From Akkermansiaceae bacterium (GTDB taxonomy: Bacteria; Verrucomicrobiota; Verrucomicrobiia; Verrucomicrobiales; Akkermansiaceae), in assembly GCA_029288115.1 (NCBI GenBank), contig JARFPV010000465.1:1-5705 (forward strand): a stretch of DNA of 5,705 nt, written 5' to 3'. The first letter of the stretch is position 1, and every line of letters starts with the position of its first letter. Shown piece by piece: positions 4,958 to 5,705 of this stretch. The notes under the pieces were generated by a model. The model was not told where the DNA came from. It saw nothing but the letters and a program-made list of their open reading frames with translations, and ran no database searches. Both the position numbers and the translations under genes were made by a program.

Positions 4958-5704
4958 CTAAACAAGTTGTTCTGCTATGGCATCGACGAGCATGGTGCCA
5001 TTTCCGATAAGTCGGAGTTTGCCATTTTTTATTTCGGCTAAATTGTCTTTTATCAGTGAGTTGATGTTATCTGCTGAGCAATCAGTGAGGTATTTCTCCG
5101 GCAGTCCACTGGTTGTACGTAGGAGCAGGGCGATACGCTCGATGCGGAAGGCTTCGTCATCGATGATTTCTTCTTCCGATTTGGCATGTCCAAGTTTTTT
5201 TATGGCATGGATGTAGCCTGCGGTATCGGGGAGGTTTTTCCAGCGGTTGCCATTGATCGTGGATACGGCGGATGGTCCAAGACCTAGATAATCCTCGCCA
5301 TGCCAGTAGGCGAGGTTGTGGCGTGATTCCATGCCGGGCCGTGCGTAGTTTGAGGTTTCGTAATGATGGAATCCAGCGGCTGTTAGCTTCTCGTGCGCAA
5401 GGCCGAACATCTCCGCATTGAGGTGCTCGTTATCATGGTGACGTAACTTGTCAAAAAACGGAGTATCCTCCTCGTAGGTAAGGTTGTAGGCGGAGATGTG
5501 GTGTGGGTTAAGCGATACGGCGGTATCAAGGGTTTGTTGCCAGTCGGTGATCGATTGCCCGGGCACAGAAAACATCAGATCGATGTTCACTTCTTCCATG
5601 CCGATGGCTTGGAGAATCTTGACGGACTCTGCAGCTTCGCCCGGATTGTGTTCACGCCCGAGTGTCTTGAGGACGTGGGGTGTAAATGATTGAATGCCGA
5701 GCGA
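4958..5704 (-). CDS. hemW: HemW, radical-SAM heme chaperone / HemN-like oxidase, C-terminal two thirds, cut by window edge
   Basis: The minus-strand frame is open from the right edge and gives 248 residues before the stop. It begins in S-L-G-I-Q-S-F-T-P-H-V-L-K-T-L-G-R-E-H, the family's R.S.G.QSF...L..LGR.H block of the radical-SAM barrel. VNIDLMFSVPGQ and H-H-I-S-A-Y-N-L-T-Y-E-E-D-T-P-F-F follow (about visible residues 39-92). The HemN C-terminal domain then shows HNLAYWHGEDYLGLGPSA and, near the end, the E-R-I-A-L-L-L-R-T-T-S-G-L block. The N-terminal CxxxCxxC iron-sulfur cluster motif lies outside the window. HemW proteins are often annotated as oxygen-independent coproporphyrinogen III oxidase. 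Studied members instead bind heme and act as heme chaperones, so HemW is preferred to HemN, though the cysteine region that would help separate them is not visible. An internal ATG at 5599 is not the start. Confidence 0.85.
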   Translation of the reverse strand, partial: SLGIQSFTPHVLKTLGREHNPGEAAESVKILQAIGMEEVNIDLMFSVPGQSITDWQQTLDTAVSLNPHHISAYNLTYEEDTPFFDKLRHHDNEHLNAEMFGLAHEKLTAAGFHHYETSNYARPGMESRHNLAYWHGEDYLGLGPSAVSTINGNRWKNLPDTAGYIHAIKKLGHAKSEEEIIDDEAFRIERIALLLRTTSGLPEKYLTDCSADNINSLIKDNLAEIKNGKLRLIGNGTMLVDAIAEQLV

Positions 5705-5705
5705 C

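Noticed and set aside
1..5705. CRISPR arrays, tRNA/rRNA genes, insertion sequences, attachment sites
   Set aside because: No regularly spaced direct repeats, cloverleaf-like sequences, transposase frames or terminal inverted repeats were seen on either strand.

Overview
The window is about 5.7 kb of chromosomal bacterial DNA of moderate GC. Gene content suggests a Verrucomicrobia-type (PVC group) bacterium. The clues are a GbsR/MarR-type regulator paired with a specialised NusG paralogue, an M42-family peptidase with a Lys/Ala-rich N-terminal tail, and start regions that mostly lack a Shine-Dalgarno sequence. This assignment is inferred from protein resemblance only; no rRNA or other marker is present.

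Region 1 (1-1986, minus strand) is a tight three-gene biosynthetic operon. It runs from a class I SAM methyltransferase (1986 to 1354) to a FAD-dependent oxidoreductase of the geranylgeranyl-reductase/UbiH type (1357 to 281), and then to the N-terminal 94 residues of a type III polyketide synthase (284, running off the left edge). Both junctions are 4-base ATGA stop/start overlaps. The set resembles other bacterial type III PKS clusters in which a polyketide such as an alkylresorcinol or alkylpyrone is methylated and oxidised, possibly to a quinone. The product here is not known.

Region 2 (1987-3426) holds a short divergent intergenic region and a plus-strand M42 metallo-aminopeptidase-like gene (2120-3364) with all expected metal ligands. 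It converges on region 3 across about 60 bp.

Region 3 (3427-4766, minus strand) contains a small predicted membrane-anchored protein (4766 to 4572), a GbsR-type winged-helix regulator (4485 to 3985) and, 3 bp after it, a NusG/RfaH-like elongation factor (3981 to 3427). A perfect inverted repeat, GTTCAA-T6-TTGAAC, overlaps the likely -35 element of the regulator and is a good candidate for an autoregulatory operator.

Region 4 (4767-5705) is an AT-rich, palindrome-rich 190-bp intergenic stretch followed by the C-terminal two thirds of hemW (minus strand, running off the right edge), a radical-SAM protein of the heme chaperone/HemN-like family. No tRNA, rRNA, CRISPR, insertion sequence or phage gene was seen. 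The points most worth following up are the type III PKS operon, the GbsR-NusG pair with its operator, and the apparent leaderless-promoter geometry shared by the M42 and gbsR-like genes.
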